From Actinomycetospora straminea (GTDB lineage Bacteria; Actinomycetota; Actinomycetes; Mycobacteriales; Pseudonocardiaceae): DNA of 64,000 bases. A program made the translations under genes and the position numbers. Shown here piece by piece: positions 27,974 to 37,763 of the stretch (its first letter is position 1; every line of letters starts with the position of its first letter). The stretch covers positions 49,606 to 113,605 of the forward strand of contig NZ_JAQZAN010000020.1 in NCBI RefSeq assembly GCF_028737255.1, read 5' to 3'. The notes beneath the pieces are model-generated. The model had not been told where the DNA came from and ran no database searches. It worked only from the letters and a program-made list of their open reading frames with translations.

Positions 27974-28694
27974 CGCTCACCACCGACCGTCCACGCGAGG
28001 GCGGCCATGACGAGACCATGCAACATCAACCATGGTGGTGGAGGACCGGCGACTCTCTAGGGGTGCCCGATGCTCCCCTTGGGGCCGTACTACCGAAGAC
28101 CGCCAGCCTTGATGACCGATGGTGATGCCCGCAGCTGACGATGACGATGTCATGCGCTCCTGTGCGCGCACAAGGTGCGTCGGCGAGTGATGCGGGTCAG
28201 AGGCCGAGTGGCGGCGTGCATCGCGAGCAGGTGCCCGGGGGTCTGTCGGCCCCGGTCGGGGTGGCGGGCGCTGCCCCCGCCACGCTTGGAGCGCCTGAGC
28301 ACGGACGCGGAGGCTCGCGATCAAGGGCGGACGGTCCACCGCGTCCCCGTCCCAGCTGCTGTGTGTGCTTGACATCGTGGTGGACCGGCTGTCGCGTAGC
28401 GATGCGCTGCACCCTTGATCGGGAGGGCGTCCGTGTGACGCTCCGGGGCCGACAGACCTCTCCGCCGCAGGCGGTTCGATCGTTCTTGATCTCGGCCGCG
28501 CGGCCATGAGCTGCCTCGCGTCCAGTGAGGCTTACGCGTCTACTGCTGGTCTACGGGTGTGGCCGGGCGTGCCCGCGCCGGCCGCCGGGCCGAAGGTAGA
28601 GGCGGGCCGGCTGCGAGGCCGCCCGGTCCGGTCCGTCAGGGCCGGCTTGAAGACGTAAAGAAAGTCCTCACCAGCAACGCAGCATGGTCTGCCA
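27974..28694. other. Region without a supported gene between signalling cluster and cargo gene
   Basis: About 720 bp. Open frames on both strands are Arg/Pro/Ser-rich and show no domain. One short + frame near 28360 reads VLDIVVDRLSRSDALHP, possibly a remnant of a sensor or STAS gene. Base composition falls toward the right, where the AT-richer cargo gene begins. Confidence 0.4.
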
Positions 28695-31109
28695 TCAGGG
28701 TTCTTCCTCGCGCCAAGGAATCGCTATCGTGCGGACGAAATCCTGCCTTCGATCCTTGAGGTGCTTCGAATGTTCGGAGATCAGCTCTCCGCGCGTGGCG
28801 TCACGGGCAGGGCCGCGAGCACGATAGCGCGAGCGTTTCGCGAGAGGATCATCGCCGAGTACCGCAATTGGATCAAGTTCGTAGAGGTGCTCCGCTGTAA
28901 GGGTTACGTGCTTCCGAGTGGATGGAGCATCTGTCCACCAGAGATCGCCACACTCGTCAGCTTCGTCTAAGGTCGCGACAAACGTCATGGCGGCGTCGAG
29001 CCGGTCAGCAACCGTCCATAGCTTCGTGAGGTCCTCCTCGCGGAGCCCGGACGCGCTGTTCTTGCATTCGCCCACGATCAGACGGCCATCACGAAGAAGT
29101 AGGACCACGTCGAGTTCAGGCAGCTTGTTTGCTGGATCGTCCCAGAACTCGATGCCGGGATAAGAGCCGAATACGGACTTCGCAAAGAGTTTATGCATGA
29201 AGGATTGAGCCAGCATCGGAGTCAAGAGGTCAGCGCTCATGACAGCTGTGAGCAAGCCCGATCCTTGGTATCGGAAGTTGAGGGTGTCGAAACCGAAGGG
29301 TTTGACAATGTTCTCTCCGCAACTACGGCAAGAGATCGGTGGAGCGAGGTCGGCCATAGGTCGCCATTGTTCGCCCTCCGTCCCGCAGTGCGAGCATTTG
29401 ACTACTATGCCACGTCGAACAATTTTGGTGCGTTCCGCCCAGCTAAGCCACGTCTCCGCTGCCTGAGCATCAGCGAAAGACCGTTTGATCCGTCCAAAGA
29501 CGAGGCTCGAGAGGTCATCAGGATCGACAGTGCCAAGGCTGTCGCGAAAGAGAGAATTGAGATAGTCTCGGTCGATGGCGTCTGCAGGAATGTTAAGTCG
29601 AGAGGCGACATCATCGGCGAACTGGCCGAGACGTCGCTTGATGAATCGAAGCCCCCGGCGAGCCGTCAGCTCGTCGAGAAGAATCGGGATGGCCGGACTC
29701 TTGAGCCAATCAATCTCATCCAGTCCGCCGATTTGTCCTAAGAAGCGCTCCGCCAAAGCACCTGGCGCGCTTGGTGAGCACCGCAGCCCGCGATCGGTCG
29801 CGATAGCGCAAAGAACGTCTCTAGGAGTCGGGTAGGGGATGCTGGCAAACCCTTTGCGGTCCGAGGAAGCGATCACGCATCCTCGCGCGTAGCGAGGTGT
29901 TGCCACCCGGGCGAAGGACAAGGTGGTGCTAGGAGGTAGCGTTAAATCCGCGACCTCGACAGTCAAATTTAGCGACCCGCCAAAGGTGCGACGGAGCTCT
30001 GCGCCGAGCTGACTCTGCTCTCCGTCTGCAGCCGCCGGAACGCTGCCAACGCCATCAGTAAAAGTCGCTGTTCCACTTGAGACGACCCCTGGCCCAGAGA
30101 TCGGTTGAAGTACTGAGCGCCAGTCGTGCGCCTGGAGCAATGGGCCGGCAGCGGCCGCTTCGGCGAGCCGTTCTCTACTAACCGATGTGCTAACGAGCGC
30201 TATATAGTTGGTCCGGAAACCCCACCACCTCGGCGCGTTCTTGCTTACCCAGTCCTCTACGACCTCCGTGATATTGGCGCCAACCGGTATTCCGAGTGGC
30301 AGGCCTTGCGGCAGCCCGTGAATCGCTCTCAGGTTCCAGAGAAGGCAAAGGTCGGCTACATTGCCGGGTGTATAGATAACAACGACATTAGGTCCGATGT
30401 CGGACGCAAGCTCGTTGTCACGAGGGAATAGAGGTCGATCCTCGAAGTGACTACCGAGCGCGGCGCTGTAGACCGAAAGCAGGGCTGTGCTGAGAGCGCA
30501 AGCTGTTGCAGAGGACTGCAGTCTCAGGCTCTGAAGCAAGTCGGCACCAGATAGTTGGTCAGCAGCGTGCTCAAAGGCCAGGACATCACCGTAGGAGGCG
30601 TCCGGCCTGATGCCAGCCGTTCTGGCATCCTGCTCGTCAAGTCGATCGGGAAGTCGGCCCCAGCAGGCGGAGTATGCAAGGTGCCATGGATCTTCAACGG
30701 GAAGACTGTTCCCTATAAGTGCGACTGGCCAGTTGTGCTCACCCGGAGCAAGGTCCAGCGCGGCGAGGGTAAGGGAGCGCCTCCCGTACGGTGACATAGG
30801 AACTCCGGTCTTTTCCGACCGCGGCGGAAGCCAGCCCTGCGGCATCTCCCACTCAATCCCATGAGTTTGCACCTGATCTACGTAGGTCGCGTCGACGAAT
30901 GCTTGCCATGCTGAATCGACTGCTTGGCCGGAATCGTCGACCGGAATGATCGGATGCTGCGCTCCGCCCCACGTGTTGCAGGACAGCTCGATGGCTCGCA
31001 AGCAACTCGCATAGCTTTGCGTGTTTACGTAGTTTGCGATTACACGGGGTGAGAGCGTTCGCTGAACGGCTACTGTTCCATTAAGTTTCTCGTCGCTCAG
31101 CACTCTCAC
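28695..31109 (-). CDS. Large protein with zinc ribbon and PD-(D/E)XK-like nuclease motif, function unknown
   Basis: An 804-residue protein of a type I do not recognise. Residues 1-550 are globular with no known motif (ELSCNTWGGAQHPIIPVDD near 41-59 is distinctive). A four-cysteine zinc ribbon follows: C572-x2-C575 and C594-x2-C597. Residues 645-690 have the PD-(D/E)XK pattern: E654, D667 in ELDVVLLLRDG, and E681-C-K683 in IVGECKNS. The coding region is clearly less GC-rich than the host and uses codons rare in neighbours, a sign of recent transfer. The start is GTG at 31109. Cargo of a mobile element with nuclease-like C terminus suggests a role in defence or DNA processing, but that is inference. 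Confidence 0.75.
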   Translation of the reverse strand: MRVLSDEKLNGTVAVQRTLSPRVIANYVNTQSYASCLRAIELSCNTWGGAQHPIIPVDDSGQAVDSAWQAFVDATYVDQVQTHGIEWEMPQGWLPPRSEKTGVPMSPYGRRSLTLAALDLAPGEHNWPVALIGNSLPVEDPWHLAYSACWGRLPDRLDEQDARTAGIRPDASYGDVLAFEHAADQLSGADLLQSLRLQSSATACALSTALLSVYSAALGSHFEDRPLFPRDNELASDIGPNVVVIYTPGNVADLCLLWNLRAIHGLPQGLPLGIPVGANITEVVEDWVSKNAPRWWGFRTNYIALVSTSVSRERLAEAAAAGPLLQAHDWRSVLQPISGPGVVSSGTATFTDGVGSVPAAADGEQSQLGAELRRTFGGSLNLTVEVADLTLPPSTTLSFARVATPRYARGCVIASSDRKGFASIPYPTPRDVLCAIATDRGLRCSPSAPGALAERFLGQIGGLDEIDWLKSPAIPILLDELTARRGLRFIKRRLGQFADDVASRLNIPADAIDRDYLNSLFRDSLGTVDPDDLSSLVFGRIKRSFADAQAAETWLSWAERTKIVRRGIVVKCSHCGTEGEQWRPMADLAPPISCRSCGENIVKPFGFDTLNFRYQGSGLLTAVMSADLLTPMLAQSFMHKLFAKSVFGSYPGIEFWDDPANKLPELDVVLLLRDGRLIVGECKNSASGLREEDLTKLWTVADRLDAAMTFVATLDEADECGDLWWTDAPSTRKHVTLTAEHLYELDPIAVLGDDPLAKRSRYRARGPARDATRGELISEHSKHLKDRRQDFVRTIAIPWREEEP

Positions 31110-31219
31110 TCGGGATACCCTTATGTCGCTCGATTGTCTGCGCTTGCGTGATTCTTCTTACGGTCCGCTAACCAGCGGTCATCGCTGTCTTGCCGTGCGG
31201 GTCGGTGGCGCATAGGTCG

Positions 31220-32056
31220 CTAGGAGACAGTAGGCCCTAGGGAAGTTTGCGAGTCTCCACGGGCGTAATCGCTTCCACGTGCTTCGGCGAGTATGAGCAT
31301 AAAAAGGGGCTTAACGAAATTCTTACGCCACCACTCGTCTGTCGCAAGAAGGTCAGCGCTGGGATGGGGTTCCTCGAGCGCAGCGATGACAAAGCCGGCA
31401 TCGATAATGCAACGGGTGTAGAACTCCAGGGGCCGGAAGCGCATGTGGACTTCGTCCGGCGACTCGATGCCTGCGACCTTGAAGGTCTGGTCGACATGGC
31501 GCTCGGAGAAGTAGGTGGTGACCGGGATGGTCCCGGTAGCGTCGCGCTCGGCGTGTGCTGTGTAGAAGCACGGGTGCAGCATGAGTAGCACGAGCTGGCC
31601 CCCGGGGCGGAGCACGCGGCCCAGCTCTTTCAGAGCGGCGGCCGGGTCGGCGACGTCGCTGATGACGTGGTTACAGACTGCGGCGTCGAACGTGCCGTCG
31701 GCTTCGGGGATCGCTTCGAGGCTGGCGACCGCGTAGCGGATGCCTCGCCGTTGGGCGTCGGGATGCTGCCTTGCGGACTCGATGAGGGCGGCGGAGGTGT
31801 CGATGCCGGTTACCTGCGCGCCGCGTTCGGCAAGGGCTCGGCCCAGATAGCCCTCACCGCAACCACCGTCGAGCACCCGGGCGCCGTTGACGTCGCCTAG
31901 AGCGGCGAGGACTGCGGCGTCTGTGAGCTCGGTCCGGTAGCGGTCGAGCTGCTCACGGATGATCCGGACCCAGAACTCGGCGTTGCTGGCGTAGGTGTCG
32001 GTGATGTCACCACCCACTGTCAACGGGGTCTCCCAAGGTGCCGGGGGTGTCGTCAA
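31220..32056 (-). CDS. Class I SAM-dependent methyltransferase
   Basis: A 278-residue methyltransferase of the UbiE/small-molecule type. Motif I is ARVLDGGCGEGYLGRALAER, the acidic residue binding the ribose of SAM is in VTGIDTSAAL, and motif IV/post motifs are seen in FDAAVCNHVISDVADP and LGRVLRPGGQLVLLML. It lacks the DPPY/NPPY motif of adenine DNA methyltransferases. Its first 50 bp overlap the end of the XRE gene, so the two are co-translated. Such regulator/methyltransferase pairs are common in actinomycete mobile elements; the substrate is not known. Confidence 0.87.
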   Translation of the reverse strand: MTTPPAPWETPLTVGGDITDTYASNAEFWVRIIREQLDRYRTELTDAAVLAALGDVNGARVLDGGCGEGYLGRALAERGAQVTGIDTSAALIESARQHPDAQRRGIRYAVASLEAIPEADGTFDAAVCNHVISDVADPAAALKELGRVLRPGGQLVLLMLHPCFYTAHAERDATGTIPVTTYFSERHVDQTFKVAGIESPDEVHMRFRPLEFYTRCIIDAGFVIAALEEPHPSADLLATDEWWRKNFVKPLFMLILAEARGSDYARGDSQTSLGPTVS

Positions 32057-33089
32057 GCTCGCGCAGGATAGCCGCGCACGCGGCGGCGGTCCTGGCCTGG
32101 TCTGTGGCCTCGGCCCGGGTGCGAAGCCGGCGGCGGAGGTCGTCGCGCTGGAGCCCGAACGTCGGATCGGTGCGCAGAATCATCGGGATCGAGGTCTCGG
32201 CGAGGTAGAACAGGTACGCCTCGTTGTAGCTGTCGATCTCGCGCAGGACCTCCTCGGCGGTGTGACGCAGGAGCACCGACCGCGGCAGGGAGAAGTCGGG
32301 CGTCGGCTTCGCGTCGTGGGTGTAGGTCGGGAACGCCCACCCTTCGACCAAGGCGGCGAGGTGCGAGGACTGCACGACGCGGCCGTAGCGCTCGGCCACG
32401 TCGAGGTCGTCGGTCGCCATGATCTCCCCGATCACCGAGCTACGGAACGCCAGTGCCGTGCTGCGGGTGATGTCGCGCTCGCTGACGGCGGACACGATCT
32501 CGCCCGTGGCTCGGGTGATGTGGTGCAGCAAGTTTGCCTGCGCGACCATCGCGTGAAATGAGTTCTCGCGAGCCGCGAGGCCATCGACCATGTCAATCGC
32601 AGCAGTTACGAGCGGTGCGGGGTCGACGAGAAGTGAGTCAGAATCATTGGTCCCGAACACGAAGCCGAGCGCGTAGTCCTGTCGACGTCCCCAGAATCGC
32701 GCAAGATGCGAAGCTGCTTTTCGGACGTCGCCGTCGAGTACGCACGCGGCCGTGTCGAGGGCGTTGCTCAGGTACTGCTCGGGGATGCGTCGCTCTTGGA
32801 CGAGACGGCGGAAAGCCTCCTGGTCGACCTGCACGCTGCGCCCGTCGAGCTGGTCGGCCAGTCGGGTCCGCCGGTCCGCGAGCGAGAAGCCAAGGACATA
32901 CTCACCGACTCCTGGGAGCACGCTGACCAGGGCTTGCAGCGAGCGGCCCTTGATCCGGTCGAGCCACTCGGGGTCGTCCCAGAGCCGACTGACGGTGCTC
33001 TCGTCGAGGCCGGCGAGGAAGGCGACGTCGGCCATGCCGAAGCCTGAGGGCTCGGCGATCCTCGCAAGGGACTTCGGCGCAACCGGCAT
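32007..33089 (-). CDS. XRE-like helix-turn-helix regulator of the mobile element
   Basis: A 360-residue protein with a short N-terminal DNA-binding part (SGFGMADVAFLAGLDESTVS resembles a helix-turn-helix, about residues 15-35) and a long helical C-terminal region (from about 90) without a named domain. ATG 33089 is chosen because AAGGTGGCGG is located upstream; the open frame extends to 33251 into the divergent control region. It overlaps the methyltransferase gene by 50 bp. Its location, divergent from the AICE operon across a repeat-rich spacer, suggests it controls excision or transfer genes. AICE regulator assignment is by context. Confidence 0.7.
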   Translation of the reverse strand: MPVAPKSLARIAEPSGFGMADVAFLAGLDESTVSRLWDDPEWLDRIKGRSLQALVSVLPGVGEYVLGFSLADRRTRLADQLDGRSVQVDQEAFRRLVQERRIPEQYLSNALDTAACVLDGDVRKAASHLARFWGRRQDYALGFVFGTNDSDSLLVDPAPLVTAAIDMVDGLAARENSFHAMVAQANLLHHITRATGEIVSAVSERDITRSTALAFRSSVIGEIMATDDLDVAERYGRVVQSSHLAALVEGWAFPTYTHDAKPTPDFSLPRSVLLRHTAEEVLREIDSYNEAYLFYLAETSIPMILRTDPTFGLQRDDLRRRLRTRAEATDQARTAAACAAILRELDDTPGTLGDPVDSGW

Positions 33090-33304
33090 ATCCGCCACCT
33101 TAGTTGGGGCTGCAACGCAATTGAGTCTACGCAAGCAGTCCGCAGGAAACAAGGCTACTTGTGTGCACGCAAGTGCCTGGCTCGCAGTCAACGCAACTGC
33201 GCGTACAAAATGGTACGCGACAACTGCCGACGATTCTTTGACAGTGGTCACAGCGCCCCGAAGAGATCGGGAAACGCGCTCCGAGTCCCTGGAGGACCGC
33301 CGTC
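33090..33304. promoter_or_regulatory. AICE control region with four ACGCAA repeats and an inverted repeat
   Basis: Between the divergent XRE regulator and the first AICE gene. ACGCAA occurs at 33115, 33129, 33167 and 33191, and CGCGTAC/GTACGCG (33200-33206 and 33213-33219) form a 7-bp inverted repeat. TTGACA at 33238-33243 is a good -35 for the rightward operon, although no equally good -10 is evident. The repeats are probable binding sites of the regulator at 32007-33089. Confidence 0.55.
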
Positions 33305-33634
33305 ATGGCAGCAATCAGAGTGGACATCTCGCAGGACCGCTACAGCGTCGGCTCGGAGCCGAAGCCGAAGACCGACATGCAGGGCCGCCAGCGCACCGAC
33401 CGCGTCACGGGGATCGGGCTGTCGACCACGCAGCTGGTCAAGATCGGCCCCGAGGGGGCCGAGGTCCTGAACTGCGTGACGGCGGGCGTGCCCGAGGTCA
33501 ACGTCGGTGACGAGGTCCGCCCTCGCAACCTCATCGCGATCCCCTGGCAGCAGGACGGTCGTTCCGGGGTGTCGTTCAAGGCCGACGCCATCGAGACCGT
33601 CCCGGCGGCGACCGGCAAGGGCGGTGCGGCGTGA
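33305..33634 (+). CDS. AICE accessory protein, SCO3933-like
   Basis: A 109-residue protein that resembles the small regulatory proteins found at the start of AICE operons (SCO3933 type): a VNVGDEVRPRNLIAIPWQQD segment followed by GRSGVSFKADAIE, which matches the family's (D/R)LxAxPWexdGRSGvaFrAxxI pattern. It may help control replication or excision. ATG 33305 follows TGGAGGACCGCC, a clear ribosome binding site. Its last codons overlap the next gene by 4 bp (GTGA), indicating a polycistronic operon. Confidence 0.6.
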   Translation: MAAIRVDISQDRYSVGSEPKPKTDMQGRQRTDRVTGIGLSTTQLVKIGPEGAEVLNCVTAGVPEVNVGDEVRPRNLIAIPWQQDGRSGVSFKADAIETVPAATGKGGAA

Positions 33635-33855
33635 TCCGCTTCCCGACCAAGTCAGAGCAGCGCGAGCAGCGCTGGTCTGGCCTCAACATCGCTCAGGCGG
33701 ACGGCCTGGAGTGCGTGATGTGCGAGACCAACTACCTGCACCCCAGCGTCCCGGACCCCGCCGTGCCGCATGTCCCGGTCGGCATCTCGACCGACACCGG
33801 ATCGCAGGTCTTCGCCTGCGCGGGCATCTGCGCCGCCCTGGCCTGGCCCGACTGA
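33631..33855 (+). CDS. Small AICE protein with two cysteine pairs
   Basis: A 74-residue hypothetical protein. GTG 33631 overlaps the previous stop. CVMC (near residue 29) and the two cysteines in FACAGICAAL could bind a zinc ion. I do not know the family; small proteins like this are regular members of AICE operons. Operon position, overlap and composition matching neighbours support it as real. Confidence 0.6.
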   Translation: MIRFPTKSEQREQRWSGLNIAQADGLECVMCETNYLHPSVPDPAVPHVPVGISTDTGSQVFACAGICAALAWPD

Positions 33856-33942
33856 CCGCTCGCATTGGGAGTCGGGGCTGGCTTCCCCGCAGTCCCGACC
33901 CCCTTCCCTCCCCGTTGCTCAGCTTCTTCCCGGAGTGTCCTC

Positions 33943-34788
33943 ATGGCTCGCACTACGTCCCGCCCCACGTCCCGCCGGTCGATCCGCGTCGCGCGGACCG
34001 ACGGCTTCGAACTAATCACCGCCCCGGCCATCCATCCCGCCGCTCGCGTGGCCGGGCTTCTGATCCGGCTGCGCGCGGAACTGCTCGCCCTGGCGCTCGG
34101 GTTCGCGCTCCTCGCTGCCGCCTACTCCTGGCTTCCACCCGCGGCGGCCTCCGCGGTCGTCGCCGTGACCGTGGCCGTGCTGCTCGCGGTGCCCGCCCTG
34201 CGCCGATTCGTCTCCCGCCGCGCGTCGGCAGTGATGACCAGGCATCGGCTGCGTCAGGTCCTCGTCGAACGCCGCTGCCTGAACTTCTCCCGCCACGCCC
34301 CACTGTTCCTCTGGTCGCACCCCACCGAGGTCGGCGAGACCGTCTGGCTGCTCCTGCGCGCCGGGATCAGCCCCTCCGACGTCGAGGATCAGATCGAGTG
34401 GATCGCCTCCGGCTGCTTCGCCCGCGACGCCCGCGTGACGCCGACCCGCCGGATGACCGCCCTGGTGCGGGTCGACGTGATCCGCCGCGACCCGCTCGCC
34501 CGCGACCTGATCGCCTCCGAGCTGGACGACTGGACCGCCACCACCGGCCAGGCGCCCCCGCGCGGCACCGTGATCGTCCCGCCGAAGCCGGCCAACCAGC
34601 ATCACTCCGGCACCCGCACGGGTGCCACCAACGGCGTGCCGGTCTCGCGGTCCACGCTCGACGAACGCGACGACGTCCCCGTGGTCATTGACCACCCCGA
34701 GCCCGCACAGCCCGAGCACTCCGACCGCGCGGAGAACGAGCGGGCCGTGGTGCCCGACCGTGGCGGGGACTGGTCGGACTATGTCTGA
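33943..34788 (+). CDS. AICE membrane protein, possible spread (Spd) type
   Basis: A 281-residue protein with a basic N terminus (SRPTSRRSIRVAR) and two adjacent hydrophobic helices (about 45-85, LLALALGFALLAAAYSWL and AVVAVTVAVLLAVPAL). The remainder is hydrophilic, ending in an acidic proline-containing tail. It could anchor the translocase or assist spread through mycelium, as Spd proteins of actinomycete plasmids do; this is by position only. ATG 33943 is selected by GGAG eight bases upstream. Its stop overlaps the start of the FtsK-like gene by 8 bp (ATGTCTGA). Confidence 0.6.
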   Translation: MARTTSRPTSRRSIRVARTDGFELITAPAIHPAARVAGLLIRLRAELLALALGFALLAAAYSWLPPAAASAVVAVTVAVLLAVPALRRFVSRRASAVMTRHRLRQVLVERRCLNFSRHAPLFLWSHPTEVGETVWLLLRAGISPSDVEDQIEWIASGCFARDARVTPTRRMTALVRVDVIRRDPLARDLIASELDDWTATTGQAPPRGTVIVPPKPANQHHSGTRTGATNGVPVSRSTLDERDDVPVVIDHPEPAQPEHSDRAENERAVVPDRGGDWSDYV

Positions 34789-35665
34789 GCCGACCCACCT
34801 GCGCGTCCTGCTGCGCGACTGGCTCTACGCGATCCGCACCCCCGCCGCCCTGTGCGACGAGGCCCCGGAGCCCTCCGCGCTGTCGATCTGGGACCCGATC
34901 CACCTCGGGGTCGACGAACACAGCCACCCGGTGCGCGTCACGCTGGCCTACCGCAACATGCTGCTCGCCGGGGAGCCCGGCGCCGGCAAGTCGGTCGGGC
35001 TGAACCTGCCGGTCGGGCACGCCGCCCTGTCGACCGACTGCGACCTATGGCTCTTCGACGGCAAGCTCGTCGAACTCGGCCTCTGGCGCACCTGCGCCGA
35101 ACGGTTCATCGGCCCCGACCTCGACGACGCCATCACCGCCTGCCAGGACCTCCAGGCCGAGATGGACCGACGCTACGACCTGCTCGATGCCCAACGCCGA
35201 CGCAAGATCACCCCCGGCGACGCCGCCCACGGGTTCCGTCCCGTCGTCGGGGTGTTCGACGAGGTCGCCTACTACTCCGCGACCGTCGGCACCAAGACCC
35301 AGCGTGAGACCTTCTCGGTGCTCGTGCGCGACCTCGTCGCCCGCGGTCGAGCCGCCGGGATCATCGTCATCGCCGCCACCCAGCGCCCCAGCTCGGACAT
35401 CATCCCCACCAGCCTGCGGGACCTGTTCGGCTACCGGTGGGCGTTCCGCTGCACCACCGACAGCAGCTCAGACATCGTGCTCGGCGCCGGCTGGGCCACC
35501 CGCGGGCACACCGCCGCCGCCATCGCCCCGGAAGACAAGGGCGTCGGGCTCCTGCTCGCCGAGGGCGGCGAGCCCCGCCGGATCAAGTCCGCTTACCTGT
35601 CCGACGAGCAGGTCTACGCCCTCGCCGACCGCGCCGCCGCCCTGCGCGCCGGGAGCACGCCATGA
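34781..35665 (+). CDS. FtsK/SpoIIIE-type DNA translocase, TraB/TraSA-like conjugation protein
   Basis: A 294-residue ATPase with Walker A AGEPGAGKSVGLNL (about residues 64-77) and Walker B VVGVFDEVAYY (about 158-168). IIVIAATQRPSSDIIPTSLR is the conserved FtsK/TraB segment following the Walker B. Actinomycetes transfer AICEs as double-stranded DNA using a single protein of this family, so this is the core conjugation gene. Length is close to that of TraSA of pSAM2 (about 300 residues). The start overlaps the previous stop by 8 bp and the end overlaps the next gene by 4 bp (ATGA). Confidence 0.9.
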   Translation: MSEPTHLRVLLRDWLYAIRTPAALCDEAPEPSALSIWDPIHLGVDEHSHPVRVTLAYRNMLLAGEPGAGKSVGLNLPVGHAALSTDCDLWLFDGKLVELGLWRTCAERFIGPDLDDAITACQDLQAEMDRRYDLLDAQRRRKITPGDAAHGFRPVVGVFDEVAYYSATVGTKTQRETFSVLVRDLVARGRAAGIIVIAATQRPSSDIIPTSLRDLFGYRWAFRCTTDSSSDIVLGAGWATRGHTAAAIAPEDKGVGLLLAEGGEPRRIKSAYLSDEQVYALADRAAALRAGSTP

Positions 35666-35960
35666 ACGCCCCCGCCGACCGCGCGGCTTCCGACCGTGGA
35701 CCCGTGCAGCTCGCCCTCGACGCCGACCCGGCCGACGACGGGCGACCGCAGCTGTTCCGGCTCTGCGCGGCCAACATCGCCTCGGTCATGGACGCCGCCG
35801 CGATCGTGCTCGTCGTCCGCCTCACGGTCCTGCCCGACACCACCGTGGAAGTGATCCTCTCCCCGGACGAGGCGGACCTGCTCGGCCGCGACCTGCGGGC
35901 CAACGCCCGCTACCTCGCCAGCCGCGACCCCAGCATCGACACCTCCCGCTGGGGCCGACG

Positions 35961-35964
<4 letters not shown>
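35662..35964 (+). CDS. Small AICE protein, 100 residues
   Basis: A hypothetical protein with a hydrophobic middle part (FRLCAANIASVMDAAAIVLVVRLTVLP, not long enough to be sure it is membrane) and an acidic segment (SPDEADLLGRDLRANARYLA). Start and stop overlap both neighbours by 4 bp, a tight operon. I do not recognise it. Its place between translocase and Rep genes is where AICEs carry small accessory proteins. Confidence 0.65.
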
Positions 35965-37502
<1,538 letters not shown>

Positions 37503-37553
37503 CGATGCCCAGAGGCTGAACCCACCGACCGACGACGAAGCGATGTGATCGAG

Positions 37554-37763
37554 ATGGAGAAGAAGTACCTGACAGTTCCTGCCGCCGCCGACTACCTCGG
37601 GACCTCCGAGCGCTTCATCCGTCGCCTTATCGCGCAGCGACGGATCGCGTTCCACCGCGTCGGTCGGCACGTGCGACTGGCTGAGGTCGACCTCGAAGCC
37701 TTCGCCCAGGCCGGTCGGGTCGAGCCCATCACCGCGAGGCGCGTGCGACGGGGGGTGGCGTGA
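37554..37763 (+). CDS. xis: Excisionase (helix-turn-helix, Xis)
   Basis: A 69-residue MerR-like helix-turn-helix protein: KKYLTVPAAADYLGTSERF, IRRLIAQRRIAFHRVGRHVR, a close match to actinomycete Xis proteins. It acts with the integrase for excision. ATG 37554 matches the family start (MEKKYLTV); GTG 37545 is an alternative. The stop overlaps the integrase start, so the two are translated together. Confidence 0.87.
   Translation: MEKKYLTVPAAADYLGTSERFIRRLIAQRRIAFHRVGRHVRLAEVDLEAFAQAGRVEPITARRVRRGVA

Noticed and set aside
27977..28507. 176-codon open frame on the - strand before the 804-aa gene
   Set aside because: No recognisable domain, no ribosome binding site, biased composition; overlapping + frames are equally open.
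28141..28509. Possible sensor-domain gene on the + strand
   Set aside because: Only a 17-residue stretch (VLDIVVDRLSRSDALHP) looks protein-like; the frame is interrupted immediately after it, so at most a remnant.
31220..33089. Restriction-modification or DNA methylation pair
   Set aside because: The methyltransferase has the small-molecule SAM fold without NPPY/DPPY or cytosine methyltransferase motifs, and no endonuclease is paired with it in the operon.
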